A stretch of 64,000 nucleotides of DNA from Thalassovita mediterranea (GCA_019448215.1 CP080408.1:1922001-1986000); one strand, 5' to 3'; positions 32,678 through 42,326 are shown, numbered from the stretch's first letter. The notes: generated from the sequence alone by a model not told the origin. Made by a program: numbers and translations.

Positions 32678-33748
32678 ATGGCTATCATGCAAGAAACGGG
32701 AAAGACGCTTGCCCGGGCGCGATATGGCGCGGCGCAGGCGATGCGCGCGGCCTGGTACGGCGCGCAGTACACGATCGCGAAACGCCGCTCTGCAGGCTTT
32801 AACCGACCGGGTGAGCCAGAGTTCAAGCCGATCAATCCGGTCGACACGAAAGAGCTGCGTCGGGCCTATCTCGGCCTGTTCGCAAAGGACCGCGCCAATA
32901 TCGAGGCGGGGCTATATCCATCCCCTGAAGATGTCCGCCTCGCGGACCTGCCCAAGGCGGTCAGCCGGGCGCGCTATTTCATGCGGGACGTGGCCGATGT
33001 GGACCGGAGGCGCGTTGCGCGCGAAGGCAATGAGGTGAAAGAGCAGTTCGAGGGCAGCAATCGCTATCCGGACTATTACCAGCAGAACTTCCACTACCAG
33101 ACCGATGGCTGGCTCTCTGACGACAGCGCCAATCTCTATGATCACCAGGTCGAGGCACTTTTCACCGGCGCCGCTGATGCCATGCGGCGCGGGGCGCTGG
33201 CAGAGATCGCGCGAGAAATGAAAGGCCGCGACCAGAGAGAGGTGAAACTGCTTGATCTCGCCTGCGGTACGGGGCGTTTCCTTCGTGAGACAATGCGCGC
33301 CTTTCCAAGGCTGCAGGCGAGCGGTCTGGACCTCTCGCCAAACTATGCAGACCGCGCCCGCCAGCTCGTCGCGCCATGGCCGCAGGTCGAGATCATCGAG
33401 GGGCAGGCTGAAGTCCTGCCGCTGGAAGATGAGAGCCTCGACATGACCGTGTCGATCTACCTTTTCCACGAGTTGCCAGAGGAGGTCCGTGCGAAGGCCA
33501 TCGCCGAGGCGGCGCGTGTCCTCAAACCCGGCAGCGCCTTCATCGTGGCCGACAGCCTGCAATTCGGGGACAATGAGGGCCTCGACGGGATCCTTGAATA
33601 TTTCCCTGAAGGTTTCCACGAACCCTATTACAATGCCTATCTCGCATGGGACTTTACGCCTGCGATGGAGGCAGCGGGTTTCAAACTGGAACGGACAGAG
33701 CTTGCATTCCTCACCAAGGTGAATGTCTGGCGCAAGACGGAAGGATAG
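32678..33748 (+). CDS. Class I SAM-dependent methyltransferase
   Basis: A 356-residue protein. Residues from about 185 carry the SAM-binding motif I LLDLACGTGRFLRE, then GLDLSPNYADRA, EVLPLEDESLDMTVSIYLFH and EAARVLKPGSAFIVAD, as in UbiE-like methyltransferases. The N-terminal 150 residues form a separate helical domain of unknown role. The ATG at 32678 or 32687 is likely the start. A short-chain dehydrogenase follows five bases after the stop; the methyl acceptor is unknown. Confidence 0.82.
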   Translation: MAIMQETGKTLARARYGAAQAMRAAWYGAQYTIAKRRSAGFNRPGEPEFKPINPVDTKELRRAYLGLFAKDRANIEAGLYPSPEDVRLADLPKAVSRARYFMRDVADVDRRRVAREGNEVKEQFEGSNRYPDYYQQNFHYQTDGWLSDDSANLYDHQVEALFTGAADAMRRGALAEIAREMKGRDQREVKLLDLACGTGRFLRETMRAFPRLQASGLDLSPNYADRARQLVAPWPQVEIIEGQAEVLPLEDESLDMTVSIYLFHELPEEVRAKAIAEAARVLKPGSAFIVADSLQFGDNEGLDGILEYFPEGFHEPYYNAYLAWDFTPAMEAAGFKLERTELAFLTKVNVWRKTEG

Positions 33749-33753
33749 GCAGT

Positions 33754-34563
33754 ATGGCAGGCAACAGGCTCGCACTCATCACGGGCGCGTCGGCTGGTAT
33801 CGGCGCTGAATTTGCGCGCCAGTATGCGGCCAAAGGGTGGGATGTCGCGCTGACGGCGCGCCGCCTGGACAGGCTGGACGGCCTCGCCCGCGAGATCGAG
33901 GAGAAATACAAGGTCTCCGCGATGACCATCTCGCAGGACCTCGCTCGCGATGGCGCCGCCGATACGATCCTGCATGAGCTGAAAGAAGCTGGTCGGCATG
34001 TCGATGCGCTGGTGAACAATGCGGGTTACGGTCTGCCGGGCACCTTCTTCAATACGAACTGGAAAGAGCAGGCAGACTTTATTCGCGTCCTTTACACCGT
34101 GCCGATCGAGCTCACGCACAAGCTTTTGCCCGGCATGGCAGAGCGCAATTTTGGCCGCATTATCAATGTGGCGTCGCTAGCGGGCTATGCGCCGGGATCG
34201 AGTGGCCATACCCTCTATGCCAGCGTGAAGGCGGGCCTGATAAAATTCTCCGAAAGCGTGCATGCTGAGGCTGAAGCCGCAGGCCATGACATTCACTGCA
34301 CCGCGCTTTGCCCCGGCTTCACCTGGACCGAGTTCCACGATGTGAACGGCACGCGCGAGATGACGAATGAGTCGCCCGAATGGATGTGGATGGAAGCGGC
34401 GCCCGTTGTAAAGGCAGGGCTCGAAGGCGTTGCGCGTGGTCAGCCGGTTGTCGTGCCGGGCATGGTCAATAAGGGCGTGGCCACGCTGACGCGGATCCTG
34501 CCAGAGCCGGTTGGCCGTGCGATCATGAAGAAGCAGGGTAAACGCTTCCGGAAAGTGGATTAG
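33754..34563 (+). CDS. Short-chain dehydrogenase/reductase
   Basis: A 269-residue SDR. NAD(P)-binding LITGASAGIGAEFARQ, VNNAGYGLPG, the catalytic Ser in INVASLAGYAP, and YASVKAG supplying Tyr and Lys. The start is the ATG at 33754 immediately after the methyltransferase stop; the longer frame is antisense noise. Substrate unknown, probably NADPH-linked because of the Arg pair after strand 2 (TARRLDRL). The stop overlaps the convergent hemW end by four bases. Confidence 0.88.
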   Translation: MAGNRLALITGASAGIGAEFARQYAAKGWDVALTARRLDRLDGLAREIEEKYKVSAMTISQDLARDGAADTILHELKEAGRHVDALVNNAGYGLPGTFFNTNWKEQADFIRVLYTVPIELTHKLLPGMAERNFGRIINVASLAGYAPGSSGHTLYASVKAGLIKFSESVHAEAEAAGHDIHCTALCPGFTWTEFHDVNGTREMTNESPEWMWMEAAPVVKAGLEGVARGQPVVVPGMVNKGVATLTRILPEPVGRAIMKKQGKRFRKVD

Positions 34564-35726
34564 GGCGAAAGCTCTGCCGCAATCCGGTCTGCAAGCAGGC
34601 GGCCTTCTCGGGTAAGCGATACTGTGGATCCGTTCTGACGGATCAGACCACTGTCGGCCAAGGTTTTGAGCGTAGTTGAGTCGACTTCGCTATCAGTTAC
34701 CTTTGTAATCCGTTCCAAATCAAAACCGACCTCAGATCTTAAGCCCAGGGCGAGCAGTTCTCTCGCATTGTCCAGCGGTGAAAGTTTGCTGAGGGACGAG
34801 CGATCAAGGGGTGTGTGCGCGCTGAGTTGGTAATCAGCTGGCCGCGCAGCGGCGTGGGTCGCGATGCGCGCGCCATCCACTGTCAGGCGACCATGCGCGC
34901 CAGGGCCGATACCTATCCAGTCGCCGCCGCGCCAGTAAGTGAGGTTATGGCGTGACTGGTACTGGTTCGATGCCGCATGATTGGACACCTCATAGGCCGG
35001 CAGGCCATGCGCTTCGCAGATATCTTGGGTCAGCTCATAAAGGTCGGCCTGATCATCATCATCCATGGGGACTAGTTCCCCTCGCTTGGCGCGCTGGCCA
35101 AAGGCGGTTCGTTCTTCGATGGTCAACTCATAGAGCGAAAGATGTGGCGCATCGAGCGACAGGGCCTCAGTCAGTTCCGTTTTCCAACTCGCTTGGGGTT
35201 GGCGGGGCCGCGCATAGATGAGATCAATCGACAGATTGTCGAAAACGGAGAGAGCTTCAGCGACGGATTGCTTCGCCATCGCCGCATCATGGTCGCGCCC
35301 GAGAAAACTAAGAGCTTCATCCTCCAGTGACTGAATGCCGAGCGAAAGGCGCGTGACTCCTGCCGCCTTCCAGCTTTCCAGTGCTGCACGGCTGATATCG
35401 ACCGGGTTCGCCTCCAGCGTGATTTCAGCGCCAGCCTCAAACCCGAAGCGCTGGTCTGCGGTCTCGATCAGGGCCGCGATATCAGCAGGTGCCATCAGCG
35501 ACGGCGTACCCCCACCCAGATAGACTGACCCCAATGCCGGGTGTCCCACGAGCAGGTCGCCATGACGATCAAGGTCGGCCAGCAGCGCCGCATTCAGTAA
35601 GCCATTGTCCCGGTCTTTGGCGGCATAGACGTTAAAGTCGCAATAGGGGCAGATGCGCGTGCAGTAGGGCCAGTGGATATAGAGCCCGAAGCCATGCGCC
35701 GGGCCGAAGGGTGGGGCATCAGCCAT
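34560..35726 (-). CDS. hemW: Radical SAM heme chaperone HemW
   Basis: A 388-residue radical SAM protein. The cluster motif is YCTRICPYCDFN (Cys-x3-Cys-x2-Cys), preceded by GLYIHWPYC; LGGGTPS and ITLEANP follow, as in HemW/coproporphyrinogen III oxidase-like proteins. The extra Cys typical of true HemN is absent in this spacing, favouring HemW, which delivers heme to membrane respiratory enzymes. It overlaps rdgB by one base (TAATG), so the two are coupled. Confidence 0.92.
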   Translation of the reverse strand: MADAPPFGPAHGFGLYIHWPYCTRICPYCDFNVYAAKDRDNGLLNAALLADLDRHGDLLVGHPALGSVYLGGGTPSLMAPADIAALIETADQRFGFEAGAEITLEANPVDISRAALESWKAAGVTRLSLGIQSLEDEALSFLGRDHDAAMAKQSVAEALSVFDNLSIDLIYARPRQPQASWKTELTEALSLDAPHLSLYELTIEERTAFGQRAKRGELVPMDDDDQADLYELTQDICEAHGLPAYEVSNHAASNQYQSRHNLTYWRGGDWIGIGPGAHGRLTVDGARIATHAAARPADYQLSAHTPLDRSSLSKLSPLDNARELLALGLRSEVGFDLERITKVTDSEVDSTTLKTLADSGLIRQNGSTVSLTREGRLLADRIAAELSP

Positions 35727-36325
35727 TAAAGAAGGGCGGCTTTCAGCTTTGCGAAGGCCTCGGCGCGGTGGCTCATGGCGTGTTTCTTTGCCGGGTCCAT
35801 CTCGCCGAATGTCTCGGTCTCACCCTTTGCGACGAAGACCGGGTCAAAGCCGAAGCCTTTCTCGCCGCGCGGCGGCCAGACAATCTCGCCTTCGACCGTG
35901 CCTTCAAAGACTTCCTCATGCCCGTCGGGCCAGACGACGGCGAGCGTTGAGACAAAGCGCGCCGTGCGGTCCGTCGCGCCGCTTTCCTTCAGCAGCGTCT
36001 CGACCTTTTCCATGGCGACATAGAAATCGCGCGGCTCTCCTGCCCAGAGCGCGGTATGCACGCCCGGCATGCCGCCAAGGGCATCAACTTCGAGGCCGCT
36101 ATCGTCTGAAAGGGCTGGCGCGCCTGTCGCCTTGCAGGCCGCACGCGCCTTGATGAGGGCATTGCCCGAAAAGGTCTGCTCGGTCTCTTCCGGTTCGTCC
36201 AGATCGAGCTCGATGGCAGAGACAACTTCCATTCCGACAGGTTCGAAAAGGTCCTTAAGTTCGCGGACCTTACCCTTGTTATGCGTCGCCGCGACGAGAC
36301 GGCCTTTCTCAAGTTTGCGAGTCAT
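35726..36325 (-). CDS. rdgB: RdgB/HAM1 non-canonical purine NTP pyrophosphatase
   Basis: A 199-residue house-cleaning enzyme that hydrolyses dITP, XTP and related nucleotides. Motifs: [55 protein letters not shown] and [12 protein letters not shown]. The start at 36325 (MTRKLEKG) is favoured over the longer frame from 36364. In many alphaproteobacteria rdgB follows rph directly; here the two are separated by four unrelated genes. Confidence 0.93.
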   Translation of the reverse strand: MTRKLEKGRLVAATHNKGKVRELKDLFEPVGMEVVSAIELDLDEPEETEQTFSGNALIKARAACKATGAPALSDDSGLEVDALGGMPGVHTALWAGEPRDFYVAMEKVETLLKESGATDRTARFVSTLAVVWPDGHEEVFEGTVEGEIVWPPRGEKGFGFDPVFVAKGETETFGEMDPAKKHAMSHRAEAFAKLKAALL

Positions 36326-36442
36326 GCGTGGATGTGGCTCCGATCTTGCTTTCTGTGTGAACACGATTATCGTTTAACGGTAAATTCGTGTCTGACTGCC
36401 AGAAGTTTATGGTTCAGAGCTATCTGAGGATTTGAAAGAGAT

Positions 36443-36973
36443 ATGACAATCCGCCAGCACAACTCCATGGCTGCGTTTCTTTCGGGACTGATGCAGGTCG
36501 TGATCTGGATCGCGATCCTGAGCGGTATCATCGCTTTCATCCTGATCGGCGTCGGCCTGATTGGCAGCCTGAATGGCGGCGTCATGCGCGTGCCCGGCAT
36601 GGAGGCCTATGTCGAAGGCGTCGCGCCGGGCCAGTTTATCGCAGGGCTCGCCGGACTCGCCGTCTTCGCGCCGGGCATTATCTATGTCTGCATTCAGTTG
36701 CGTAGCATCCTCTCGACTCTCGCCAGCGGCGACCCTTTCGTGCCGGAAAATGGCCCGCGCCTCACCCGTATTGCTGTGGCAATCGGCGCAATCGAACTTG
36801 CCCGCTATCTGACCGTTATTCTCCTCAACGCCTTTGTCGATCTTGGCAGCGACCAGCCTTTGAGGCTCAGCATCAACCTTGCCGCCTGGGCGGCAGTCAT
36901 AGCGCTTTTCGTCCTCGCGCAGGTGTTCCGTGAAGGAAGCCGCCTGCGAGAGGAAGAGAAGATGACGATTTAG
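36443..36973 (+). CDS. DUF2975 membrane protein
   Basis: A 176-residue protein with four hydrophobic segments (VVIWIAILSGIIAFILIGVG; IAGLAGLAVFAPGIIYVCI; IAVAIGAIELARYLTVILL; LAAWAAVIALFVLAQVF). The stretch LRSILSTLASGDPFVPENGP between segments 2 and 3 and the ending VFREGSRLREEEKMTI are typical of DUF2975. This family is almost always paired with a small HTH protein, as here (16 bases downstream). Function unknown. Confidence 0.85.
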   Translation: MTIRQHNSMAAFLSGLMQVVIWIAILSGIIAFILIGVGLIGSLNGGVMRVPGMEAYVEGVAPGQFIAGLAGLAVFAPGIIYVCIQLRSILSTLASGDPFVPENGPRLTRIAVAIGAIELARYLTVILLNAFVDLGSDQPLRLSINLAAWAAVIALFVLAQVFREGSRLREEEKMTI

Positions 36974-36989
36974 GAGGGCCTGACCCTAT

Positions 36990-37235
36990 ATGGCCATTCG
37001 CGTAACTCTTGACCGCGTTCTCCTTGAGCGCCGCATGTCCCTGACAGAGCTGTCTGACCGCGTCGGCGTGACCCTCGCCAATCTGTCGATCCTGAAGACC
37101 GGCAAGGCAAAGGCGGTGCGGTTCTCGACGCTCGAAGCGCTTTGTAGAGAGCTTGGGTGCCAGCCCGGCGATATCCTCATCTTCGACGAGGAAGGCGATG
37201 GCGCCGCCGAAGACGAGGATGAAGAGGCGGCGTAG
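36990..37235 (+). CDS. Small HTH regulator (YozG/XRE-like)
   Basis: An 81-residue DNA-binding protein. The helix-turn-helix is LTELSDRVGVTLANLSILKT followed by GKAKAVRFSTLEALCRELGC and QPGDIL, the YozG-type pattern. The last 15 residues are almost all Asp/Glu/Ala. It is paired with DUF2975, and such pairs are thought to form a membrane-linked regulatory unit (inference from recurrent pairing). Confidence 0.88.
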   Translation: MAIRVTLDRVLLERRMSLTELSDRVGVTLANLSILKTGKAKAVRFSTLEALCRELGCQPGDILIFDEEGDGAAEDEDEEAA

Positions 37236-37276
37236 GTCACGCGGAACCTGTCGCCTTGCACGGCGGTTCTAGAAAC

Positions 37277-37780
37277 ATGGTCCGAATATCAAAACAAATT
37301 GCGCTTGGTTTTGCCGCTCTCACCCTCGCTGCATGTGGCGGTGGGGACCGCGAGGTTGGTGAGTTCAAGAATGACTGGCTCGGCAACGAGATCAAGATTG
37401 ACCGTCTGCAGGACCCGAAAGTGCAAGGCATTACCTGCCATATCGCCTATTTCGACCGCGGCGTCTGGGACCGGATCGGCAAGGGCAACTGGTTCGAAGA
37501 CCCGTCAAACTCATCCATCTCCTGCCTGAAGACTGGCCCGGTCACAATCGGCCGGATCGATCTCGATCGTTCGGGCGAGGAAGTCTGGGACCGGGGGCGC
37601 TCGCTGATCTTCAAGCAGCTCGCTGTGCGCCGGATCTATGACCCCGAAAGCGATGCGATGATGTACGTCTCATTCTCGCGCAAGCCGGTTGATGGTTCCG
37701 CCAAGATGAGCCTCTCCACCGTGCCGCTCTGGGACGCCGACGTTACGTGGGAGGGCCGGGAGAAGCCCGTGGTGGAGTAG
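37277..37780 (+). CDS. creA: CreA family lipoprotein
   Basis: A 167-residue protein. Conserved CreA blocks: DPKVQGITCHIAYFDRG, GNWFEDPSNSSISC, SLIFKQLAVRRIYD, and SAKMSLSTVPLW. CreA is a periplasmic protein of unknown role. Here the N-terminus is a lipoprotein signal with lipobox LAAC (GFAALTLAACGGGD). The ATG at 37277 is preferred over a TTG at 37256. It starts 42 bases after the HTH gene. Confidence 0.88.
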   Translation: MVRISKQIALGFAALTLAACGGGDREVGEFKNDWLGNEIKIDRLQDPKVQGITCHIAYFDRGVWDRIGKGNWFEDPSNSSISCLKTGPVTIGRIDLDRSGEEVWDRGRSLIFKQLAVRRIYDPESDAMMYVSFSRKPVDGSAKMSLSTVPLWDADVTWEGREKPVVE

Positions 37781-37839
37781 GCTGCAGTTAAGGGCAGGTG
37801 CGTATGTACCCCGCTCAGAATTATAGTTAGCCACCCAGC

Positions 37840-38277
37840 ATGACCTATCAGACACGCTCTGCTGAGGAGCGACGCCGCGATATTCAGGCGCATGCCGCAA
37901 GCCTTGGCATCGATGACGCCTTTATCGAGACGCTTGTGGAAACCTTCTATGGGCGCGTGAGAGAGCACGACCGTCTCGGGCCGATCTTCAACGGTGAGAT
38001 CGATGACTGGCCGGATCATCTCGCAAAGCTGAAAGACTTCTGGGCTTCGGTGGCTATGAGTGCGGGGCGCTATTCCGGCAAGCCCGTGCCAGCTCATATG
38101 AAGCTTGAGGGCGTCAGGCGCGAAGACTTCGGCGAATGGCTGGGCCTGTTCAGGCGCACGCTTGAGGATATCGCGCCGGGCGCAGAGACCGTGGATTACT
38201 TCATGGTCCGCGCCGAACGGATCGCGCAAAGTTTGCAGTTTGCGATGTTCGGGCTGGAAAGTCTGGAGCGGCGTTAG
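37840..38277 (+). CDS. Group III truncated haemoglobin
   Basis: A 145-residue globin. Residues include FIETLVETFYGRVREHDRLG, PIFNGEIDDWPDHLAKLKDF, WASVAMSAGRYSGKPVPAHM and FGEWLGLFRRTLED. The proximal His is the one in PAHMKLEG or nearby; the WPDHLAKLKDFW block is the group III hallmark. Group III globins bind oxygen or nitric oxide; physiological roles vary. It ends at a REPIN-like repeat, convergent with rph. Confidence 0.88.
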   Translation: MTYQTRSAEERRRDIQAHAASLGIDDAFIETLVETFYGRVREHDRLGPIFNGEIDDWPDHLAKLKDFWASVAMSAGRYSGKPVPAHMKLEGVRREDFGEWLGLFRRTLEDIAPGAETVDYFMVRAERIAQSLQFAMFGLESLERR

Positions 38278-38279
38278 GG

Positions 38280-38403
38280 CCCCACCCTATCCCTCCCCGC
38301 AAGCGGAGAGGGACCACGTTTGGCCAAAGGCCAGTGGGGGTGAAGTTTCGAAACGATTGGACTTGTGCCCCCTCCCCGCAAAGTGGGGAGGGTCGGGGTG
38401 GGG
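38280..38403. repeat. REPIN-like inverted pair, GC-rich family
   Basis: CCCCACCCTATCCCTCCCCG begins at 38280, and its inverted counterpart GGGGAGGGTCGGGGTGGGG ends at 38403. Each end has its own hairpin (CCCTCCCCGC with GCGGAGAGGG; CCCTCCCC 38370-38377 with GGGGAGGG 38385-38392). A further small repeat TTGGCCAAAGGCCAG lies between. It fills the gap between convergent globin and rph genes. Confidence 0.78.
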
Positions 38404-38411
38404 TCTTGAGC

Positions 38412-39137
38412 CTACCCGATCGCTTTGCGCTGGTGCTCGAAGAGTTCTGTGCAGCCCTTTTCGGCGAGCTCCAGAAGGCGCTCGACTTCGGGGCGGGTCA
38501 TTGGGCGCTCTTCGCCGGTGCCCTGGATTTCGATGAAGCCGCCATCGGAGCTCATCACGACGTTCATGTCGCCTTCGCCGCCGGAGTCTTCAGGGTAGTC
38601 GAGGTCGAGGACAGGGTGATCCTTGAACAGGCCGACAGAAATGGCCGCCGCCTGCTTCTGGATCGGGTCGGTCTTGATGACGCCTTCTTCGCGCAGATAC
38701 TTCATGGCGAGGGCCATGGCGACGAAGCCGCCCGTAATGGACGCGGTGCGCGTGCCGCCATCGGCCTGGATAACGTCGCAGTCGATGGTGAGCTGGTTTT
38801 CGCCAAGCGCGGTCAGATCGACGACAGAGCGCAGCGAGCGGCCGATGAGGCGCTGGATTTCCTGCGTGCGGCCAGACTGTTTGCCCGCAGCGGCTTCACG
38901 GCGGCCGCGCGTATGCGTCGCGCGTGGCAGCATGCCGTACTCGCCGGTGACCCAACCCTTGCCCTGTCCGCGCAGCCATGGCGGGACATTGTCCTGCCAG
39001 CTTGCGGTGCAGAGCACATGAGTATGGCCGAACTTTGCAAGGCATGAGCCTTCGGCATAACGGGTCACATTGGTTTCGAGCACGATGTCGCGAAGCTGGT
39101 CAGCGGCGCGGCCGGATGGGCGGATAAGGTCAGCCAT
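38412..39137 (-). CDS. rph: Ribonuclease PH
   Basis: A 241-residue phosphorolytic exoribonuclease that trims tRNA 3' ends. Motifs: [52 protein letters not shown], and [19 protein letters not shown] with the catalytic acidic residues, then [13 protein letters not shown]. Full length. It overlaps the upstream transporter gene by one base (TGATG), so it is probably translated as part of that operon. Confidence 0.95.
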   Translation of the reverse strand: MADLIRPSGRAADQLRDIVLETNVTRYAEGSCLAKFGHTHVLCTASWQDNVPPWLRGQGKGWVTGEYGMLPRATHTRGRREAAAGKQSGRTQEIQRLIGRSLRSVVDLTALGENQLTIDCDVIQADGGTRTASITGGFVAMALAMKYLREEGVIKTDPIQKQAAAISVGLFKDHPVLDLDYPEDSGGEGDMNVVMSSDGGFIEIQGTGEERPMTRPEVERLLELAEKGCTELFEHQRKAIG

Positions 39138-40531
39138 CAGAGATCTCCTTCTTTCACCGGGGGGTGAAGCGACTCAAGATTGGCTTGTCCACCCCTGTTG
39201 ATGGCTTCGGCGGTTTCCTGCTGCGATGCGCGCGTGATCGGGTACTTCCAGATGAGAAGGGCGGCGAGGAAGTAGGAGATGACCGGCACCGCGACGAAGA
39301 CGACCATAAGGCCGGTGACGGTGCCGGCGGAGTTGTCGCCAGACGGGTTAAATCCGACGAGGACGCCCAGCAGGATGTACGGGATGCCGATCGCGAAGCT
39401 CGCCCCGGTCTTATAGGCGCCGGACATCAGCGAATAGAACAGCCCCGACCGGTTTGCGCCGCCGCGCACTTCTTCGGCTTCGACCAGGTCTGCCATCATG
39501 GAGCGCACCAGGATGAAGGGTGAGCCATAGCCAAAGCCTGAGATCATTGCAGCGATGAAGAGGAGGACCGGGCCGCCACCCATCACCGAAAGCGGGAAAT
39601 AGGAGATGTAGGTCAGCGCCGACCAGAGGCAGACATAGCGCATGGCGATGTACTTCTCGGTCCGCTTGGACAGCCACACCCAGAAAGGCATGGCGACAAA
39701 GCCTGCGATAAAGTGCGCCATCAGGATGAGCGGCGCGAGATTGACGACGCCAAAGCCCCATTGGGCGGCGAACAGGAAGGTGCCAGCCGTGCCCGCAATA
39801 GCGATGCCGATGAAGATCTCGGTCGCCAGCAGGCGCCAGAGGGTCTGCTGGCGGAGGGCTTCCAGAATGGCGCTTGGGGCGAAGCTCGCCTTTGGCTGTG
39901 ACGGGTCTGGCTTCGGGTCCGGCACCATGAGGCAGGCGGCGCCGACGGTCAGCGGCAGCGCGATGACGAGGATCCAGCCCATGATCGCGATCTGGTGGCT
40001 GCGGTCCACGTCGCCCGTCTGCGCCAGCAGCGTTGGCAAGCCCAGCATGATCAGCATGGTCGAGATGGTGAAAAGCTCTCGCCACATGAACAGGCGCGAG
40101 CGGTCATCATAGGATCGCGCGACGGACGGTGCCCACGCCTGGTGGGGCGTCGTGATCATCGTCGTGCCGATATAGAAGATGAACAGGATGATGCCGAGGA
40201 AGAGCGGCGATACGGGCGGACCGATCGGGTTGTAGAGCAGGTAAACCGCCGGAAGCAGGATCGGCACGGCGATCAGCAACCAGTGACGAATCTTTCCGTG
40301 TCGGGTCGGCTTGGTGTCGACCAGCCAGCCCATAACCGGGTCCGAAAACAGGTCCCAGAACCGCAGGATCATGAAGATGATGCCGACCGTGGCCGTACCG
40401 AGGCCCATCTGGTCTGCGTAGAAGGGAGCAATGAATACGGCCATGGGCAGTCCGACCGCCCCAAAGGGGATACCGACTGAGCCGTAAGCAATGACTTGTG
40501 AAGTAGACAGTTTCGCTGGCACACTGGACAT
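39137..40531 (-). CDS. GPH-type (MelB-like) MFS sugar/cation symporter
   Basis: A 464-residue transporter with 12 hydrophobic segments. The N-terminal [17 protein letters not shown], then [17 protein letters not shown] and RHGKIRHW, are typical of the glycoside-pentoside-hexuronide:cation symporter family. The D-x2-SDPVxG motif is the cation-site region. The ligand is unknown. It is divergent from hrcA across 88 bases and coupled to rph, an unusual pairing. A housekeeping nuclease following a transporter may reflect insertion upstream of rph. Confidence 0.83.
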   Translation of the reverse strand: MSSVPAKLSTSQVIAYGSVGIPFGAVGLPMAVFIAPFYADQMGLGTATVGIIFMILRFWDLFSDPVMGWLVDTKPTRHGKIRHWLLIAVPILLPAVYLLYNPIGPPVSPLFLGIILFIFYIGTTMITTPHQAWAPSVARSYDDRSRLFMWRELFTISTMLIMLGLPTLLAQTGDVDRSHQIAIMGWILVIALPLTVGAACLMVPDPKPDPSQPKASFAPSAILEALRQQTLWRLLATEIFIGIAIAGTAGTFLFAAQWGFGVVNLAPLILMAHFIAGFVAMPFWVWLSKRTEKYIAMRYVCLWSALTYISYFPLSVMGGGPVLLFIAAMISGFGYGSPFILVRSMMADLVEAEEVRGGANRSGLFYSLMSGAYKTGASFAIGIPYILLGVLVGFNPSGDNSAGTVTGLMVVFVAVPVISYFLAALLIWKYPITRASQQETAEAINRGGQANLESLHPPVKEGDL

Positions 40532-40619
40532 GGATCAGACTGAAACCCATTTGCAGGCCGCGTCCAAGAGAAAAACGACTGATTAAACTCGCGATTGCAA
40601 ACTCCGGAAATTCGCGCCC

Positions 40620-41696
40620 ATGACCGAGAATTTCAAACCTGTCGGCCTTCTTCAGAGCCTCGATGAGCGCTCCCGCTCCATCTTTCGGGAGATTGTCGAA
40701 ACCTATCTGGAAACCGGTGAGCCTGTTGGCTCTCGGACCCTCTCGAAAAGCGGGATTGGCCTGTCGCCCGCTTCCATCCGCAATGTCATGTCGGACCTGA
40801 CGGAACTGGGGCTTCTGGACAGCCCCCACATCTCTGCTGGCCGTATGCCGACCCATATCGGGCTAAGACTTTTCGTCGATGGTTTCCTCGAAATCGGTGA
40901 GCCCGTCGAGAATGATCGCGGCGCCATCGAGGATCGCCTACGCGCCAGTGGCCGGGACCTTCAGGGCGTGCTGAAAGAGGCGTCCTCGCTCCTTTCCGGT
41001 CTTGCAGGCGGGGCAGGGCTTGTGACGTCTCCAACACGCGAGCGCCCTGTCCGCCATGTCGAGTTCGTGCCGCTTGCCACCGGAGAGGCGCTCTGCATTC
41101 TGGTTGATGAGCTGGGTGAGGTTGAGAACCGGCTGGTTCCGATCCCGAAGGGCCTTCCCGTCACGACCCTAATTGAGGCCGGCAACTATCTCGCGGCCCG
41201 TATGAAGGGGCGCACGCTGCGCGAAGCGGCTGCTGCCATTCGCGCAGAAATCACAGAACGCCGCGCAGAGCTCGATGCGGCGGCGACGTCGCTGGTTGAG
41301 AAAGGTCTTGCAGAATGGGCGGGCGAAGTGCCCGGCGAAGAACGTGCGCTGATCGTGCACGGGCGCGCAAACCTCCTGTCTGATTCGCGCGCGGCGGAAG
41401 ATATGGAGCAGGTCCGCCAGCTCTTTGACATTCTGGACCGTCAGCAGGGCCTGCTGGATGTCCTCGACTCCACGCGAGAGGCTGAAGGCGTTCGTCTTTT
41501 CATCGGTGCTGAAAACAGGCTTTTTCCGTTATCGGGTTCAAGCCTGATTGTTGCCCCCTATATGAACGCCTCAAGACAGGTTATCGGCGCACTCGGCGTG
41601 ATCGGTCCGACCCGGCTCAATTATGCGAGGGTTATCCCGATGGTTGACTATACCGCGCGTATCGTCAGCCAGATACTCGGCGAGCGCCAGAAGTGA
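40620..41696 (+). CDS. hrcA: Heat-inducible transcription repressor HrcA
   Basis: A 358-residue repressor. The N-terminal winged helix has IFREIVETYLETGEPVGSRT and LSPASIRNVMSDLTELGLL, then SPHISAGRMPTHIGLRLFVD, followed by a GAF-like domain ending RLNYARVIPMVDYTARIVS. HrcA binds CIRCE inverted repeats, with GroEL as activity sensor. No CIRCE element was found in this window, so its targets lie elsewhere (usually groESL). grpE follows 19 bases downstream. Confidence 0.95.
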   Translation: MTENFKPVGLLQSLDERSRSIFREIVETYLETGEPVGSRTLSKSGIGLSPASIRNVMSDLTELGLLDSPHISAGRMPTHIGLRLFVDGFLEIGEPVENDRGAIEDRLRASGRDLQGVLKEASSLLSGLAGGAGLVTSPTRERPVRHVEFVPLATGEALCILVDELGEVENRLVPIPKGLPVTTLIEAGNYLAARMKGRTLREAAAAIRAEITERRAELDAAATSLVEKGLAEWAGEVPGEERALIVHGRANLLSDSRAAEDMEQVRQLFDILDRQQGLLDVLDSTREAEGVRLFIGAENRLFPLSGSSLIVAPYMNASRQVIGALGVIGPTRLNYARVIPMVDYTARIVSQILGERQK

Positions 41697-41715
41697 AGAA
41701 CAAACGGAAGCGAAC

Positions 41716-42315
41716 ATGACTGAAGATCAGAAGCGTCCACCAGAAGCGGTAGAAACTGAAAACCTCGATGCAGGCTCTCCAGAGTCAGAGGTGCTGGAAG
41801 AGGCTGCAGAAGCCCAGAACCGTGAACCGGACGCTGAAACACGAATTGCTGAGCTGGAGGGCGAGGTCACCGCGCTGAAAGATCAGGTGCTGCGCGCCCA
41901 TGCGGAAATGGAAAACGTCCGCAAGCGCTCCCAGAAAGAAATCGTCGATGCGCGTACCTATGCGGTCGAAAAGTTCGCAGGCGACCTGCTCAGCGTGTCT
42001 GACAACCTTGCGCGCGCGCTGGCAGCCCTGCCGGACGACGAGCGCGAAGCGCTGACCGAGGCGGGCCAGAACCTGCTCGGCGGCGTGGAGATGACGCAGA
42101 AAGAACTGCACGCAAAGCTCGCCAAACATGGCGTGACTGCGATTGACGCAGAGCCCGGCGCGACCTTCGACCCGAACAAGCACGAGGCTGTCAGCCAGAT
42201 CCCGTCACAGCATCCGTCCGGCACGATCGCTGAAACCTTCCAGTCAGGCTGGAAGATCGGTGAGCGGACGCTCCGCGCAGCTATTGTGGCGGTTAGCGCA
42301 GGCCCTGCTAACTAA
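41716..42315 (+). CDS. grpE: Nucleotide exchange factor GrpE
   Basis: A 199-residue co-chaperone. It has an acidic N-terminal tail, a long coiled coil (RIAELEGEVTALKDQVLRAH, AEMENVRKRSQKE), AVEKFAGDLLSVSDNLARAL, and the C-terminal beta domain with FDPNKHEAVSQIPS and GTIAETFQSGWKIGERTLR. GrpE releases ADP from DnaK. The ATG at 41716 follows GGAAGCGAAC; the longer frame from 41623 overlaps hrcA and is not used. Confidence 0.95.
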   Translation: MTEDQKRPPEAVETENLDAGSPESEVLEEAAEAQNREPDAETRIAELEGEVTALKDQVLRAHAEMENVRKRSQKEIVDARTYAVEKFAGDLLSVSDNLARALAALPDDEREALTEAGQNLLGGVEMTQKELHAKLAKHGVTAIDAEPGATFDPNKHEAVSQIPSQHPSGTIAETFQSGWKIGERTLRAAIVAVSAGPAN

Positions 42316-42326
42316 GGAATGGCGAA

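Noticed and set aside
40532-40619. CIRCE element before hrcA
   Set aside because: No TTAGCACTC-N9-GAGTGCTAA-like repeat is seen here or before dnaK.
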